From Pedobacter sp. PAMC26386 (GTDB lineage Bacteria > Bacteroidota > Bacteroidia > Sphingobacteriales > Sphingobacteriaceae), in assembly GCA_014302835.1 (NCBI GenBank), contig CP060294.1, positions 4,613,067 to 4,677,066 on the forward strand: a DNA stretch of 64,000 nucleotides, given 5' to 3'. The notes beneath the pieces were generated by a model. The model was given only the letters and a program-made list of their open reading frames with translations, ran no database searches and had not been told where the DNA came from. A program made the translations under genes and the position numbers. Positions within the stretch are counted from its first letter, which is position 1, and every line of letters starts with the position of its first letter. This document shows, one piece after another, positions 9,370-17,648 of the stretch.

Positions 9370-10179
9370 TTATTTTAAAACCAGGTACAAATAAGCAAAA
9401 ACAACAGGTGCAGCTATTAATAAACCGTCAAACCTGTCTAGCAAACCGCCATGACCAGGTAAAAGAGTCCCTGAATCTTTAGCATCCAGGCTTCTTTTAA
9501 GCATAGATTCTACCAAATCTCCAAGTGTACCAAAACTTACAATCAAAACTGCCATTCCTGCCCAGACCAGCATCGGGATTTCAGTAAAAAAGTGAGAAAT
9601 AACAAATGACACTACCAGGCTGGTAAACATACCTCCAAAAAAACCTTCCCACGTTTTTTTCGGAGAATGACGTTCAAACAACTTATGGCTTCCCAGTTTC
9701 CTTCCAAATAAATAAGCACCGGTATCACTCGCCCAGAGCAATAATAAGAACGCTAATGGCAAATGATAATTATGTGTCGTCCAGTCCTGTATAAAAGCTA
9801 ACGAATAGAAAAAACAGAAAGGAACAGTCACGTACACAAACCCTACAAAAGTATAAGCAATATTTGCAAAAGGAATTTTGTCCTTTTTGTATAATTCACC
9901 TAAAAATACAGCTGAAACCAATGGAATAAGTAACAATAAATACTTCGTTTCAAACTGATACAAATGATAGCCAGCAGTAATTAAAAAGATAAGTGCACTA
10001 ACGATCAAACCAATGTTACGATGCGGTCTGATCCCTGATATTTTAATCAGTTTATAAAATTCTGCCAATGAAAAAACACTCAAAAGCAGGTAAAATCCAG
10101 TAAAAGTATAAGCACCCAGAAAAATGGAGCCTAACATGACAATGGTAAAGAAAAATGCGGTTATTGCTCTGGTCTTCAT
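9370..10179 (-). CDS. cdsA: Phosphatidate cytidylyltransferase
   Basis: This integral membrane enzyme of 269 residues makes CDP-diacylglycerol from phosphatidate and CTP, the branch point of phospholipid synthesis. It has about seven or eight hydrophobic helices and the CDS signature in two parts: LWASDTGAYLFGRKLGSH near residue 148 and SPKKTWEGFFGG, then GTLGDLVESMLKRSLDAKDS and LPGHGGLLDRFDGL near the C-terminus, with the conserved Asp residues. Its ATG overlaps the stop of the upstream CPBP gene by four bases (ATGA), so translation is coupled. Confidence 0.95.
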   Translation of the reverse strand: MKTRAITAFFFTIVMLGSIFLGAYTFTGFYLLLSVFSLAEFYKLIKISGIRPHRNIGLIVSALIFLITAGYHLYQFETKYLLLLIPLVSAVFLGELYKKDKIPFANIAYTFVGFVYVTVPFCFFYSLAFIQDWTTHNYHLPLAFLLLLWASDTGAYLFGRKLGSHKLFERHSPKKTWEGFFGGMFTSLVVSFVISHFFTEIPMLVWAGMAVLIVSFGTLGDLVESMLKRSLDAKDSGTLLPGHGGLLDRFDGLLIAAPVVFAYLYLVLK

Positions 10180-11297
10180 TCGGTTTCCGTAGATTTTATA
10201 TAAGCATCAGCCGTATCAAAATCCTTTTTATTCACCAATACTTCAATAATGCCGAAACTCTGATAAGAAGAATCTTTCTTATTCATAATTACTGCTGCAA
10301 TGTCATGCTCTATTAACCCTTGTTTAATAATTTCTGCTGTTACAGGATTTTCTGTAGTATAAACTTTAACCCAATTGTTCTCCATGGTCGCTGTAGTTTT
10401 GTTTTTTAAATACTTAAATAAAATGATGCTCAAAATTAAACTAATAATATATCCATACCATGGAAAATTTGAAGAATTATCCGCTTCAGTTAAAGGAATA
10501 TTATGTTCTTGTAAATACCAGGCTACACCAACGGCATAAGCATTATTTAAGAAATGGGCCAGCATCGCATACCATAAGCTCCCCGTCCATAAATAGATAT
10601 ATCCAAAAGCGGCACCTAAAAATAATCTGGGTAAAAAACCAAAAAACTGAAGATGTATAGCACTAAAAATAAAGGCACAAGTCCAGATGGCCAAATGAGG
10701 ATTTTTAAACATCCTGGTAAAAATCCTTTGTATACCTCCTCTGAAAAGCAATTCTTCTCCTATTGCAGGTAATAATGCGATGACTGATATATTGATTAAA
10801 AAGTCAAAAAGATCCTTAGTCTTTAATAAAAGAATTGTCATTTTCATGGCTTCAGTTTCCTTATCTCTCATCCAGTTTTCAATTGGCTTAAGAAATTCAG
10901 GAAGGATCATTTTTTGATTTGCCAAGCCAATCCATTCCATTAAAGGCATAGAACAAAGCATAATCAGAAATACTAAAAAAAGGAGTGAAGCTTTAGGCTT
11001 TCTAAACCCATAAAAATTACTGACTTTAGTTTTTTGCGTCCACGCAAGCAATAAAGGCGGAAAAATGAACATAAAACCTGTAGTTAAAGCTTGTGATATC
11101 CTAAGTATAGCAGTTGAAACAGCATCTCCACTGGTCAGCATAGCAGCATTACCAAGCCCGTCTGTCCCATAAACTCCCAGCATAATAGCTAAACTTAGAA
11201 CAGAACCAATAAGAAGTCCTAACATCGTAAAACCTAGAAGTATAACTAACTGTATATAAGCACCATTTTCTTCTGGCTCGTTGTAAATGGAATTCAT
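10176..11297 (-). CDS. CPBP family intramembrane protease with C-terminal DUF2007 domain
   Basis: The likely start is the ATG at 11297 (MNSIYNEPEENG); the frame is open further upstream but that extension would run into dusB on the other strand and lacks a plausible N-terminus. The protein of 373 residues has about eight transmembrane helices with the CPBP/Abi motifs EELLFRGG, a His in FSAIHLQFFG, and AHFLNN, which form the metal site of Rce1-type proteases. The last about 70 residues (VKVYTTENPVTAEIIKQGL onward) are a soluble DUF2007-like signal-transducing domain. The substrate is unknown. It heads an operon with cdsA and a lipoprotein gene. Confidence 0.88.
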   Translation of the reverse strand: MNSIYNEPEENGAYIQLVILLGFTMLGLLIGSVLSLAIMLGVYGTDGLGNAAMLTSGDAVSTAILRISQALTTGFMFIFPPLLLAWTQKTKVSNFYGFRKPKASLLFLVFLIMLCSMPLMEWIGLANQKMILPEFLKPIENWMRDKETEAMKMTILLLKTKDLFDFLINISVIALLPAIGEELLFRGGIQRIFTRMFKNPHLAIWTCAFIFSAIHLQFFGFLPRLFLGAAFGYIYLWTGSLWYAMLAHFLNNAYAVGVAWYLQEHNIPLTEADNSSNFPWYGYIISLILSIILFKYLKNKTTATMENNWVKVYTTENPVTAEIIKQGLIEHDIAAVIMNKKDSSYQSFGIIEVLVNKKDFDTADAYIKSTETE

Positions 11298-11313
11298 TAT
11301 TGGGAATAGTTTG

Positions 11314-11321
11314 TACCTTTG
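11314..11321 (+). promoter_or_regulatory. Bacteroidota -7 element of dusB (TACCTTTG)
   Basis: TACCTTTG fits the TAnnTTTG consensus, 29 bases before the dusB ATG. It lies in the 53-base gap between the divergent CPBP gene and dusB. A matching -33 element is not clear. Confidence 0.6.
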
Positions 11322-11350
11322 TCTTTTAATTTTGGATTGAAGATAGAAAA

Positions 11351-12358
11351 ATGTCTGTAAAGATAGGAAATATTGACTTGGGAGACTTCCCATTATTGCT
11401 TGCACCGATGGAAGATGTAAGCGACCCCCCTTTTCGTTTTGTTTGTAAACAAAGCGGAGTGGATATGATGTATACAGAATTCATCTCTTCTGAAGGATTG
11501 ATCCGCGATGCAGCTAAAAGCAGGCAGAAATTGGATATTTTTGAGTACGAAAGACCAATTGGTATTCAGATTTTTGGAAGTGAAATCTCCACTATGCATG
11601 AAGCTACAGAAATTGCCACACTAGCCAAACCAGATCTTATAGACATTAACTACGGCTGTCCTGTTAAACAGGTGGCTTGTAAAGGTGCAGGTTCTGCGCT
11701 TTTACAGGATATAGACAAAATGGTAAGGATGACTGAAGCAGTTGTAAAGGCTACTCATTTACCTGTTACCGTTAAAACCCGTTTAGGATGGGATGACAAC
11801 ACTAAAAACGTAGATGAAGTTGCAGAAAGACTTCAGGACATAGGTATCCAGGCATTAACCATACATGGAAGGACAAGATCACAAATGTATAAAGGGGAAG
11901 CGGACTGGCGAATGATCAGAGATATCAAAAGAAATCCAAGAATTAAAATACCTGTTTTCGGTAACGGCGATATAGATAGTCCACAAAAAGCCCTTGACTG
12001 GCGCAGAGAATTTGAAGTAGACGGAATCATGATTGGCAGAGCTGCTATTGGTTATCCATGGATTTTCAGAGAAATTGCCCACTTCTTTAGAACCGGGGAA
12101 AAACTTGCAGGCCCAACAGTTGCGGAAAGAGTAGCCGTTTGCAGAACACATTTAGATAAATCCATTGCATGGAAAGGTCCCAAAGTAGGCATATTTGAAA
12201 TGAGACGTCATTATGCCAATTATTTCAAAGGATTGCCTGATTTCAAAAACTATAGAATGTTATTGGTAAAAGAGGACAATATTGAAATAATTCATGCTAT
12301 TTTAGACGAAGTGGCAGATAAATATCATCACTTGCTCCTAGAAGGAGAAATGGCTTGA
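11351..12358 (+). CDS. dusB: tRNA-dihydrouridine synthase
   Basis: A 335-residue FMN enzyme that reduces uridines in the tRNA D-loop. The TIM barrel begins at LLLAPMEDVSDPPFR; DINYGCPVKQVACKGAGSALL near residue 97 contains the catalytic Cys of the dihydrouridine synthase family; VKTRLGWDD, LTIHGRTRSQMYKG and the phosphate-binding GNGDI and GIMIGRAAIGYPW follow in the usual order. The length and the GRTRSQMYKG motif fit the DusB subfamily. It is transcribed away from the CPBP operon and followed at 37 bases by apaG. Confidence 0.95.
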   Translation: MSVKIGNIDLGDFPLLLAPMEDVSDPPFRFVCKQSGVDMMYTEFISSEGLIRDAAKSRQKLDIFEYERPIGIQIFGSEISTMHEATEIATLAKPDLIDINYGCPVKQVACKGAGSALLQDIDKMVRMTEAVVKATHLPVTVKTRLGWDDNTKNVDEVAERLQDIGIQALTIHGRTRSQMYKGEADWRMIRDIKRNPRIKIPVFGNGDIDSPQKALDWRREFEVDGIMIGRAAIGYPWIFREIAHFFRTGEKLAGPTVAERVAVCRTHLDKSIAWKGPKVGIFEMRRHYANYFKGLPDFKNYRMLLVKEDNIEIIHAILDEVADKYHHLLLEGEMA

Positions 12359-12395
12359 TTTTTGAAAAACACTTTATAAATTATTAGATTACACA

Positions 12396-12782
12396 ATGGT
12401 CACAGCGATTACACAAGGGGTTAAGATTTCGGTAGATACGGTGTATCAGGAAGAATATTCCAATCCTGAGAAAGAACATTTTATGTTTGCTTACCAGATT
12501 TCTGTCGAAAATCTGTCCGATTATGCTATACAATTAATGCATCGTCAATGGTTTATCTTTGATTCCAATGGCACACAGCGCGAAGTTAAAGGAGAAGGCG
12601 TAGTAGGAATTCAGCCGGTTATAGAACCTGGAGAGAGTTATTCTTACGTTTCAGGATGTAATTTAACAACAGATATGGGTTCGATGTCAGGAAATTATCT
12701 GATGCATCGCATGGTGGATGAAAGTGACTTTACAGTTGATATTCCTGAATTTCAACTGATTGTTCCTTACCGATTAAATTAA
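12396..12782 (+). CDS. apaG: ApaG family protein
   Basis: A 128-residue single-domain protein with the ApaG immunoglobulin-like fold: YQEEYSNPEKEHFMFAYQISVEN, then NGTQREVKGEGVVGIQPVIEPGE and SGCNLTTDMGSMSGNYLM, all in the order of the family. ApaG was named for an effect on diadenosine tetraphosphate and cobalt/magnesium phenotypes; its biochemical role in free-living bacteria is unsettled. It lies 37 bases after dusB, and its stop overlaps by four bases the end of the zinc peptidase gene on the other strand. Confidence 0.93.
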   Translation: MVTAITQGVKISVDTVYQEEYSNPEKEHFMFAYQISVENLSDYAIQLMHRQWFIFDSNGTQREVKGEGVVGIQPVIEPGESYSYVSGCNLTTDMGSMSGNYLMHRMVDESDFTVDIPEFQLIVPYRLN

Positions 12783-13472
12783 TTTTTATTTCTTCCGAAC
12801 AACATAGAAGCATAGTATATCAAATTAGCTAGTGCACCAAGGGCGGCTACTACATAGGTCATAGCTGCCCACCATAAAGCATCCTTAGCCTGCAAATTTT
12901 CTTCTTTACTATGCATTACTACCTGGTTGTTTTTAAGCCATATCAAAGCTCTTTTACTAGCATCAAATTCAACAGGAAGTGTAATAAAGCTAAAAATAGT
13001 GATCAACAGCAGGCCGGCCACACCAATTCCCAATACAAAAGGATTACCGGTAAAACCGATCAGCAGGATACCTATAATCAACACCCATTGTAAAAGATTA
13101 GAAGAAATACTAACCACAGGTACCATATTTGTTCTGAATTGCAACCAATGATAAGATTTAGCATGCTGAACTGCATGCCCGCACTCATGTGCGGCCACTG
13201 CTGCCGCTGCAACACTTCTTCCATAATAAACATCAGTACTCAGATTAACTGTTTTATCCGCAGGATTATAATGATCAGTTAACTGACCGTCAGCATTCAT
13301 CACACGCACATCATATACCATTATCGTGCAACATCTTTTCTGCTACTTCATGCCCGGAAAATCCCGAATTTAATTGCATTTCCGCATACCTGGAAAACTT
13401 ATTTCTGAATTTCCATTGCACAAACATGCTTAGAATCAGCATCGGAATTATAAAAAACAAATACGTTCCCAT
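12779..13472 (-). pseudogene. YugP-type neutral zinc metallopeptidase, interrupted by a frameshift
   Basis: The gene is in two frames. The 5' part, from the ATG at 13472, encodes MGTYLFFIIPMLILSMFVQW and continues with a membrane helix to EKMLHDNGI, then meets TGA at about 13321. The 3' part, in another frame, resumes with YDVRVMNADGQLTDHYNP and holds the zinc motif HECGHAVQH (HExxH) and three membrane helices. Joined, they give about 231 residues, the normal size of this family of membrane zinc peptidases. The junction is a TATA run: one extra TA pair would restore the frame as NGIYDV. Either a two-base deletion, a sequencing error, or less likely a +1 shift at ATA-TGA. The 3' part alone (start 13321) lacks the N-terminal anchor. 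Confidence 0.85.
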
Positions 13473-13789
13473 CTCTTAATATCACATTTTACATAGGGCT
13501 CAAAACAAAAATTGTTCCCAGAATTGCACATTTCAAATTATTTTTCAATAAAGCGATGTATGTTGCATAGAATATACTATTTAAATTAAAAATCACTCCT
13601 GATAATTAAAAAATTAATTACTTATTAAAAAATTACCTTTTATACCCGATAAAATAACATGTCTATTTTTTGTTAAAATACTTTATGTCTCCTAAAACCT
13701 GCAAAATAGCAACTATTACCATTGAAAATAATACTAAAATACTTGCTAAAATCGTTTATAATACAGATTTTTGATAAAAATATTAGCAA
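13473..13789. other. Intergenic gap without a gene (317 bp)
   Basis: Very AT-rich spacer between the start of the zinc peptidase gene and rmuC, which point away from each other. It must hold both promoters; TATTTTTTG (about 13661-13670) resembles a -7 box with one extra base, but I cannot assign it with confidence. No hairpin or repeat stands out. Confidence 0.5.
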
Positions 13790-15112
13790 ATGAATATTCT
13801 GATTATAGTATTACTCGTTGTGGTCATCATTGTACTTTTTTTTATTCTTTTAAAAAAACCAGGTACCGCTAATAACCAGTCGGATCTTTTAGCTCTAAAA
13901 GAAGCTGAACACGACAAAATTTTATCCTACTACAAGGAAGTAAAACAAAATCTGGAAGATGAACTGATCGATTTGAGAACCGGATTTATGGATGAAAGAA
14001 GTCGGGCTGTAAAAGCAGAAGAAATGCTTAAAGCACAAATTGACAAACAAACTGAACAGGAAAAATACATTGCAGAACTGCAGCAAAAATTCAAAATGGA
14101 ATTTGAAAATATTGCTAATAAGATCCTGGAAGAAAAAACTTCTAAATTTACAGCGAATAACAAGGCTAATATGGATCTCATTTTAAGCCCCCTGAAGGAA
14201 AATATTAAGGCGTTTGAAGAAAAGGTAGACCGGGTATACAAAACAGAGTCTGACGAACGCAATATACTCAAGGGAGTGATTTCACAACTCATGGATCAGA
14301 GTAGACAAATACAGGAAGATGCAAACAACCTGACCAAAGCACTTAAAGGTGATAATAAAAAACAAGGCAACTGGGGAGAAGTAATCTTAGAACGAGTACT
14401 AGAACGTTCAGGTCTAGTTAAGGATCAGGAATATCGCATACAATCCAGTTTTAGTACTTCAACTGGTAACAGGGTGCAACCAGATGTAATTATTGATCTG
14501 CCGGAAGATAAACACATTGTAGTTGACTCTAAAGTATCTTTGATTGCCTATGAAAAATATGTAACCGCAGAAACTGAAGAAGAAAGAGAAATCTTCGTCA
14601 AACAGCATTTACTTTCCCTAAAAAATCATATTCACGATTTATCCGGCAAAAACTACCAGGCATTGTATCAAATAAATTCGCCAGATTTTGTCTTACTTTT
14701 TATCCCTATTGAATCTTCTTTTGGTATTGCTGTTCAAAAAGATGCAGAACTTTTCAATTATGCCTGGGAGAGAAGAGTAGTTATTGTAAGTCCATCAACT
14801 TTACTGGCCACGTTACGCACAATTTCCAGCATCTGGAAACAGGAAAGACAAAATAGAAATGTACTGGAAATAGCTCGTTTAAGCGGCAGCATGTATGATA
14901 AATTTGTAGGATTTGTGACTGATATGGAGAGCATTGGAAGAAATATCCGTCAAAGTCAGGACGCTTATGATAAAGCTCTTGGAAAACTCTCTACAGGAAC
15001 AGGAAACCTGGCAAACACTGCTGATAAAATAAAAAAACTGGGTGCAAAAACTACGAAACAAATTGACCGTAAATTTTTAGACCCAGCCTTAATAGATGAT
15101 GAAATTCTATAA
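13790..15112 (+). CDS. rmuC: DNA recombination protein RmuC homologue
   Basis: The 440-residue protein has an N-terminal membrane anchor (residues 2-22), a coiled coil of about 100 residues (about 35-125), and the RmuC domain of PD-(D/E)XK nuclease type at about 160-400, with GNWGEVILERVLERSGL, VQPDVIIDLPEDKHIVVDSKVSL (the catalytic Asp and Asp-Ser-Lys strand) and PDFVLLFIPIESSF. RmuC limits inversions at short inverted repeats in Escherichia coli. It converges on thiL and the two stops overlap by six bases. Confidence 0.92.
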   Translation: MNILIIVLLVVVIIVLFFILLKKPGTANNQSDLLALKEAEHDKILSYYKEVKQNLEDELIDLRTGFMDERSRAVKAEEMLKAQIDKQTEQEKYIAELQQKFKMEFENIANKILEEKTSKFTANNKANMDLILSPLKENIKAFEEKVDRVYKTESDERNILKGVISQLMDQSRQIQEDANNLTKALKGDNKKQGNWGEVILERVLERSGLVKDQEYRIQSSFSTSTGNRVQPDVIIDLPEDKHIVVDSKVSLIAYEKYVTAETEEEREIFVKQHLLSLKNHIHDLSGKNYQALYQINSPDFVLLFIPIESSFGIAVQKDAELFNYAWERRVVIVSPSTLLATLRTISSIWKQERQNRNVLEIARLSGSMYDKFVGFVTDMESIGRNIRQSQDAYDKALGKLSTGTGNLANTADKIKKLGAKTTKQIDRKFLDPALIDDEIL

Positions 15113-16147
15113 TTTAAAAGCGTTCCATCCCTGAGCTTTCAGTTCATGAACAACATTTGATTTAGAAACCATTTTGCATCCTGATGCCTTATCTGTGATA
15201 TGACCAATCACTGTAATATCCACATCATGTTTTAATTTTGTATAATCGTCCTGCTTAATAGTGAATAATAATTCATAATCTTCACCTCCATTTAACGCAC
15301 ATACAGTTGGGTCAAGGCCCAGCTCTCTAGCTGTTTCGTAGGTCATTGGATCTATTGGAAATTTATCTTCATAAAGCGTACATCCTTTTTCGGATTGTTT
15401 ACAGATATGCATCACATCAGAAGCTAAACCATCAGAAATATCAATCATTGAAGTAGGAACAATTTTCATCTGTGCTAGCAAATCTACAATATCTCTTCTT
15501 CCTTCAGGCTTCAATTGTCTTTCAATAATATAATCTTTTCCTTCCAAATCTGGCTGTATATTAGGGTTTTCAAGAAAAATCTGTTTTTCTCTTTCTAATA
15601 TTTGCAGGCCTACATAAGCACCTCCTAAATCTCCGGAAACACAAATTAAATCACCTTCATTTGCCCCATTTCTATAGCAAATATCTTCCTTCGCAGCATA
15701 ACCAATACTTGTTACACTTAGTACTAATCCCTGTTTACTCGAAGAAGTATCTCCACCAATCAAATCGATGTTAAATTTATTACAGGCAAGCTCAATTCCT
15801 TTATAAATTTCTTCAACCGCTTCCAGTGGGAATTTACTAGATACCCCAATAGAAACAGTAATTTGAGCTGCTACTCCATTCATGGCATAAATATCACTCA
15901 GATTTACCTGAACAGCTTTATAGCCTAAATGCATTAAAGGCACATAAGCCAGGTCAAAATGGATTCCTTCCAGCAATAAATCTGTAGAAATCAAGACCTC
16001 TTTATCACCAGAGTGCAACACCGCAGCATCATCACCTATCCCTTTGACACTGCTCTCATGTCTGATTTTAAAATTATTTGTTAAATGTTCAATCAGGCCA
16101 AATTCACCCAATTCACCTAATTCCGTACGTCCTTTATTCTCAAACAT
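15107..16147 (-). CDS. thiL: Thiamine-monophosphate kinase
   Basis: ThiL phosphorylates thiamine monophosphate to the active cofactor thiamine diphosphate. The start is the ATG at 16147 (MFENKGRTELGELGEFGLI), which fits the family; an ATG further upstream in the same frame would add 31 unlikely residues. The AIR-synthase-like fold is seen in order: KGIGDDAAVL, STDLLLEGIHFDL, LIGGDTSSS, GDLGGAYVGLQ, IDISDGLASDV and LNGGEDYELLFT, including the Asp residues that bind magnesium. The product has 346 residues. It is downstream of nadA on the same strand, about 110 bases away, and may share its transcript. Confidence 0.94.
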   Translation of the reverse strand: MFENKGRTELGELGEFGLIEHLTNNFKIRHESSVKGIGDDAAVLHSGDKEVLISTDLLLEGIHFDLAYVPLMHLGYKAVQVNLSDIYAMNGVAAQITVSIGVSSKFPLEAVEEIYKGIELACNKFNIDLIGGDTSSSKQGLVLSVTSIGYAAKEDICYRNGANEGDLICVSGDLGGAYVGLQILEREKQIFLENPNIQPDLEGKDYIIERQLKPEGRRDIVDLLAQMKIVPTSMIDISDGLASDVMHICKQSEKGCTLYEDKFPIDPMTYETARELGLDPTVCALNGGEDYELLFTIKQDDYTKLKHDVDITVIGHITDKASGCKMVSKSNVVHELKAQGWNAFKL

Positions 16148-16257
16148 ATTTTTTTTATAAATCATTAACCGTTGGAATTTTCCATTGGTTTTCAAGTCTT
16201 TTTTTAACTTTAGACTTATTAACATAATGTTAATAAGCACAAATTTAAATCAGTTTC

Positions 16258-17250
16258 TTATAATCCAAGACTTGCTGATATTTCCAGCATTCTTTCAATT
16301 GGTTTTCTTGCCTCTTTTATAATATGCTCTGGCACAGTTACTTCAGGAGATCCATTTTTCAAACACAAATACAATTTTTCCAAAGTATTTCTCTTCATAT
16401 ACGGACAATCATTACAAGCACAATTATTATTCGGCGGTGCCGGTATAAAGGTTTTTGTAGGATTGGCCTTTTCCATCTGATGAATAATACCACTCTCTGT
16501 AGCTACTATAAATTCTTTCGCATCACTTTTGATGGAATAATTCAACAGTCCTGTAGTCGATCCTATATAATCAGCCATCTGCAATACTGCTTCTTCACAT
16601 TCCGGATGCGCAATAAATTTCGCATTCGGATGACGCTCTTTCAACTTGGTAATTTTCTCTCTCGAAAAAATTTCATGCACCATACAAGCGCCATTCCATA
16701 AAACCAGGTCTCTGCCAGTTTTCTTAGCCACCCAGGCACCCAGATTTTTATCCGGACCAAAAATAATCTTCTGCTCTTTTGGCAGACTTTCTACAATTTG
16801 AACAGCATTGGTTGAGGTACACACAATATCACTCATCGCTTTTAGCTCTGCCGTACAATTTACGTAGGTAATTACCAGGTGATCTGGGTATTTCTCTTTA
16901 AATTTTTTAAACAAATGTGGTGGGCAACTATCTGCTAATGAACACCCTGCCTTCAAATCAGGCAATAAAACTTTTTTTTCCGGAGAGAGAATTTTAGCCG
17001 TTTCTGCCATAAAATGCACTCCTGCAAACACAATCACATCCGCCTTAGTTCTGGCAGCTTCTTGGGAAAGCCCTAAACTGTCCCCAATATAGTCCGCAAC
17101 ATCCTGAATATCAGGCTCTTGATAGTAATGTGCCAGAATTATCGCATTTTTCTCTTTTTTTAGTTTTTCAATTTCTGCAAAAAGATCAAGTGTCGGGTCG
17201 ATACTTTCTTCTACAAATCCTCTTCTGTTTAATTCTTCTAAGGTATCCAT
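16258..17250 (-). CDS. nadA: Quinolinate synthase A
   Basis: NadA condenses iminoaspartate (made by NadB) with dihydroxyacetone phosphate to give quinolinate for NAD synthesis. The chosen start is the ATG at 17250 (MDTLEELNRRG); a TTG two codons upstream is less likely. The protein of about 330 residues shows AIILAHYYQEPDIQDVADY, HFMAETAKIL, and Cys residues in AGCSLADSCP, NGACMVHE and CACNDCPYM that fit the three ligands of the [4Fe-4S] cluster. It diverges from nadB, with a gap of about 400 bases between them, a natural arrangement for joint control. Confidence 0.96.
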   Translation of the reverse strand: MDTLEELNRRGFVEESIDPTLDLFAEIEKLKKEKNAIILAHYYQEPDIQDVADYIGDSLGLSQEAARTKADVIVFAGVHFMAETAKILSPEKKVLLPDLKAGCSLADSCPPHLFKKFKEKYPDHLVITYVNCTAELKAMSDIVCTSTNAVQIVESLPKEQKIIFGPDKNLGAWVAKKTGRDLVLWNGACMVHEIFSREKITKLKERHPNAKFIAHPECEEAVLQMADYIGSTTGLLNYSIKSDAKEFIVATESGIIHQMEKANPTKTFIPAPPNNNCACNDCPYMKRNTLEKLYLCLKNGSPEVTVPEHIIKEARKPIERMLEISASLGL

Positions 17251-17648
17251 TTTCAACGTTTCAATAATTAATAATTATTTAATATAAATAGATTTCTATT
17301 GTTTATTAGTGTGTTAGTAATGTTTGTAACTCTGAGATATTTATTCGTTTTTATAACTTGTTCTATACTTATCAACAAATAAATCACTTTTTTAAAGAAA
17401 AAATACGCTGATTTACAATTAGATATTTTTTAGTTCAAAAACTTATCCATACTCAGATGTTTATTAGTTACTTGGTAGTAAAAAGTTAATAACTCATGCA
17501 AAGTTGCTGAAAAATAACTTAAAATATTGTGTCTAATTCTCATTTTACCTTAGCTTTAAACATTCTTAAATAGTTACTCTATTTATTTAGACAAGTAATC
17601 AACATATTTCTAACGTTGTTAACAACAAGGCGGAATTAGAACAATTCA
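17251..17648. other. AT-rich divergent nadA/nadB region; possible replication-origin region
   Basis: No gene is present in these 398 bases, which are strikingly AT-rich. Two 9-mers resemble DnaA boxes: TTATCAACA at 17369-17377 and TTATCCATA at 17443-17451 (consensus TTATCCACA). A perfect 12-bp palindrome GTTGTTAACAAC (17615-17626) lies 22 bases before nadB. Plus-strand genes to the right (nadB especially) look richer in G over C than plus-strand genes to the left, from hand counts of sample lines, and parS-like sites lie 6 kb to the right. The region must also carry the nadA and nadB promoters. That it is oriC is an inference only. Confidence 0.4.
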
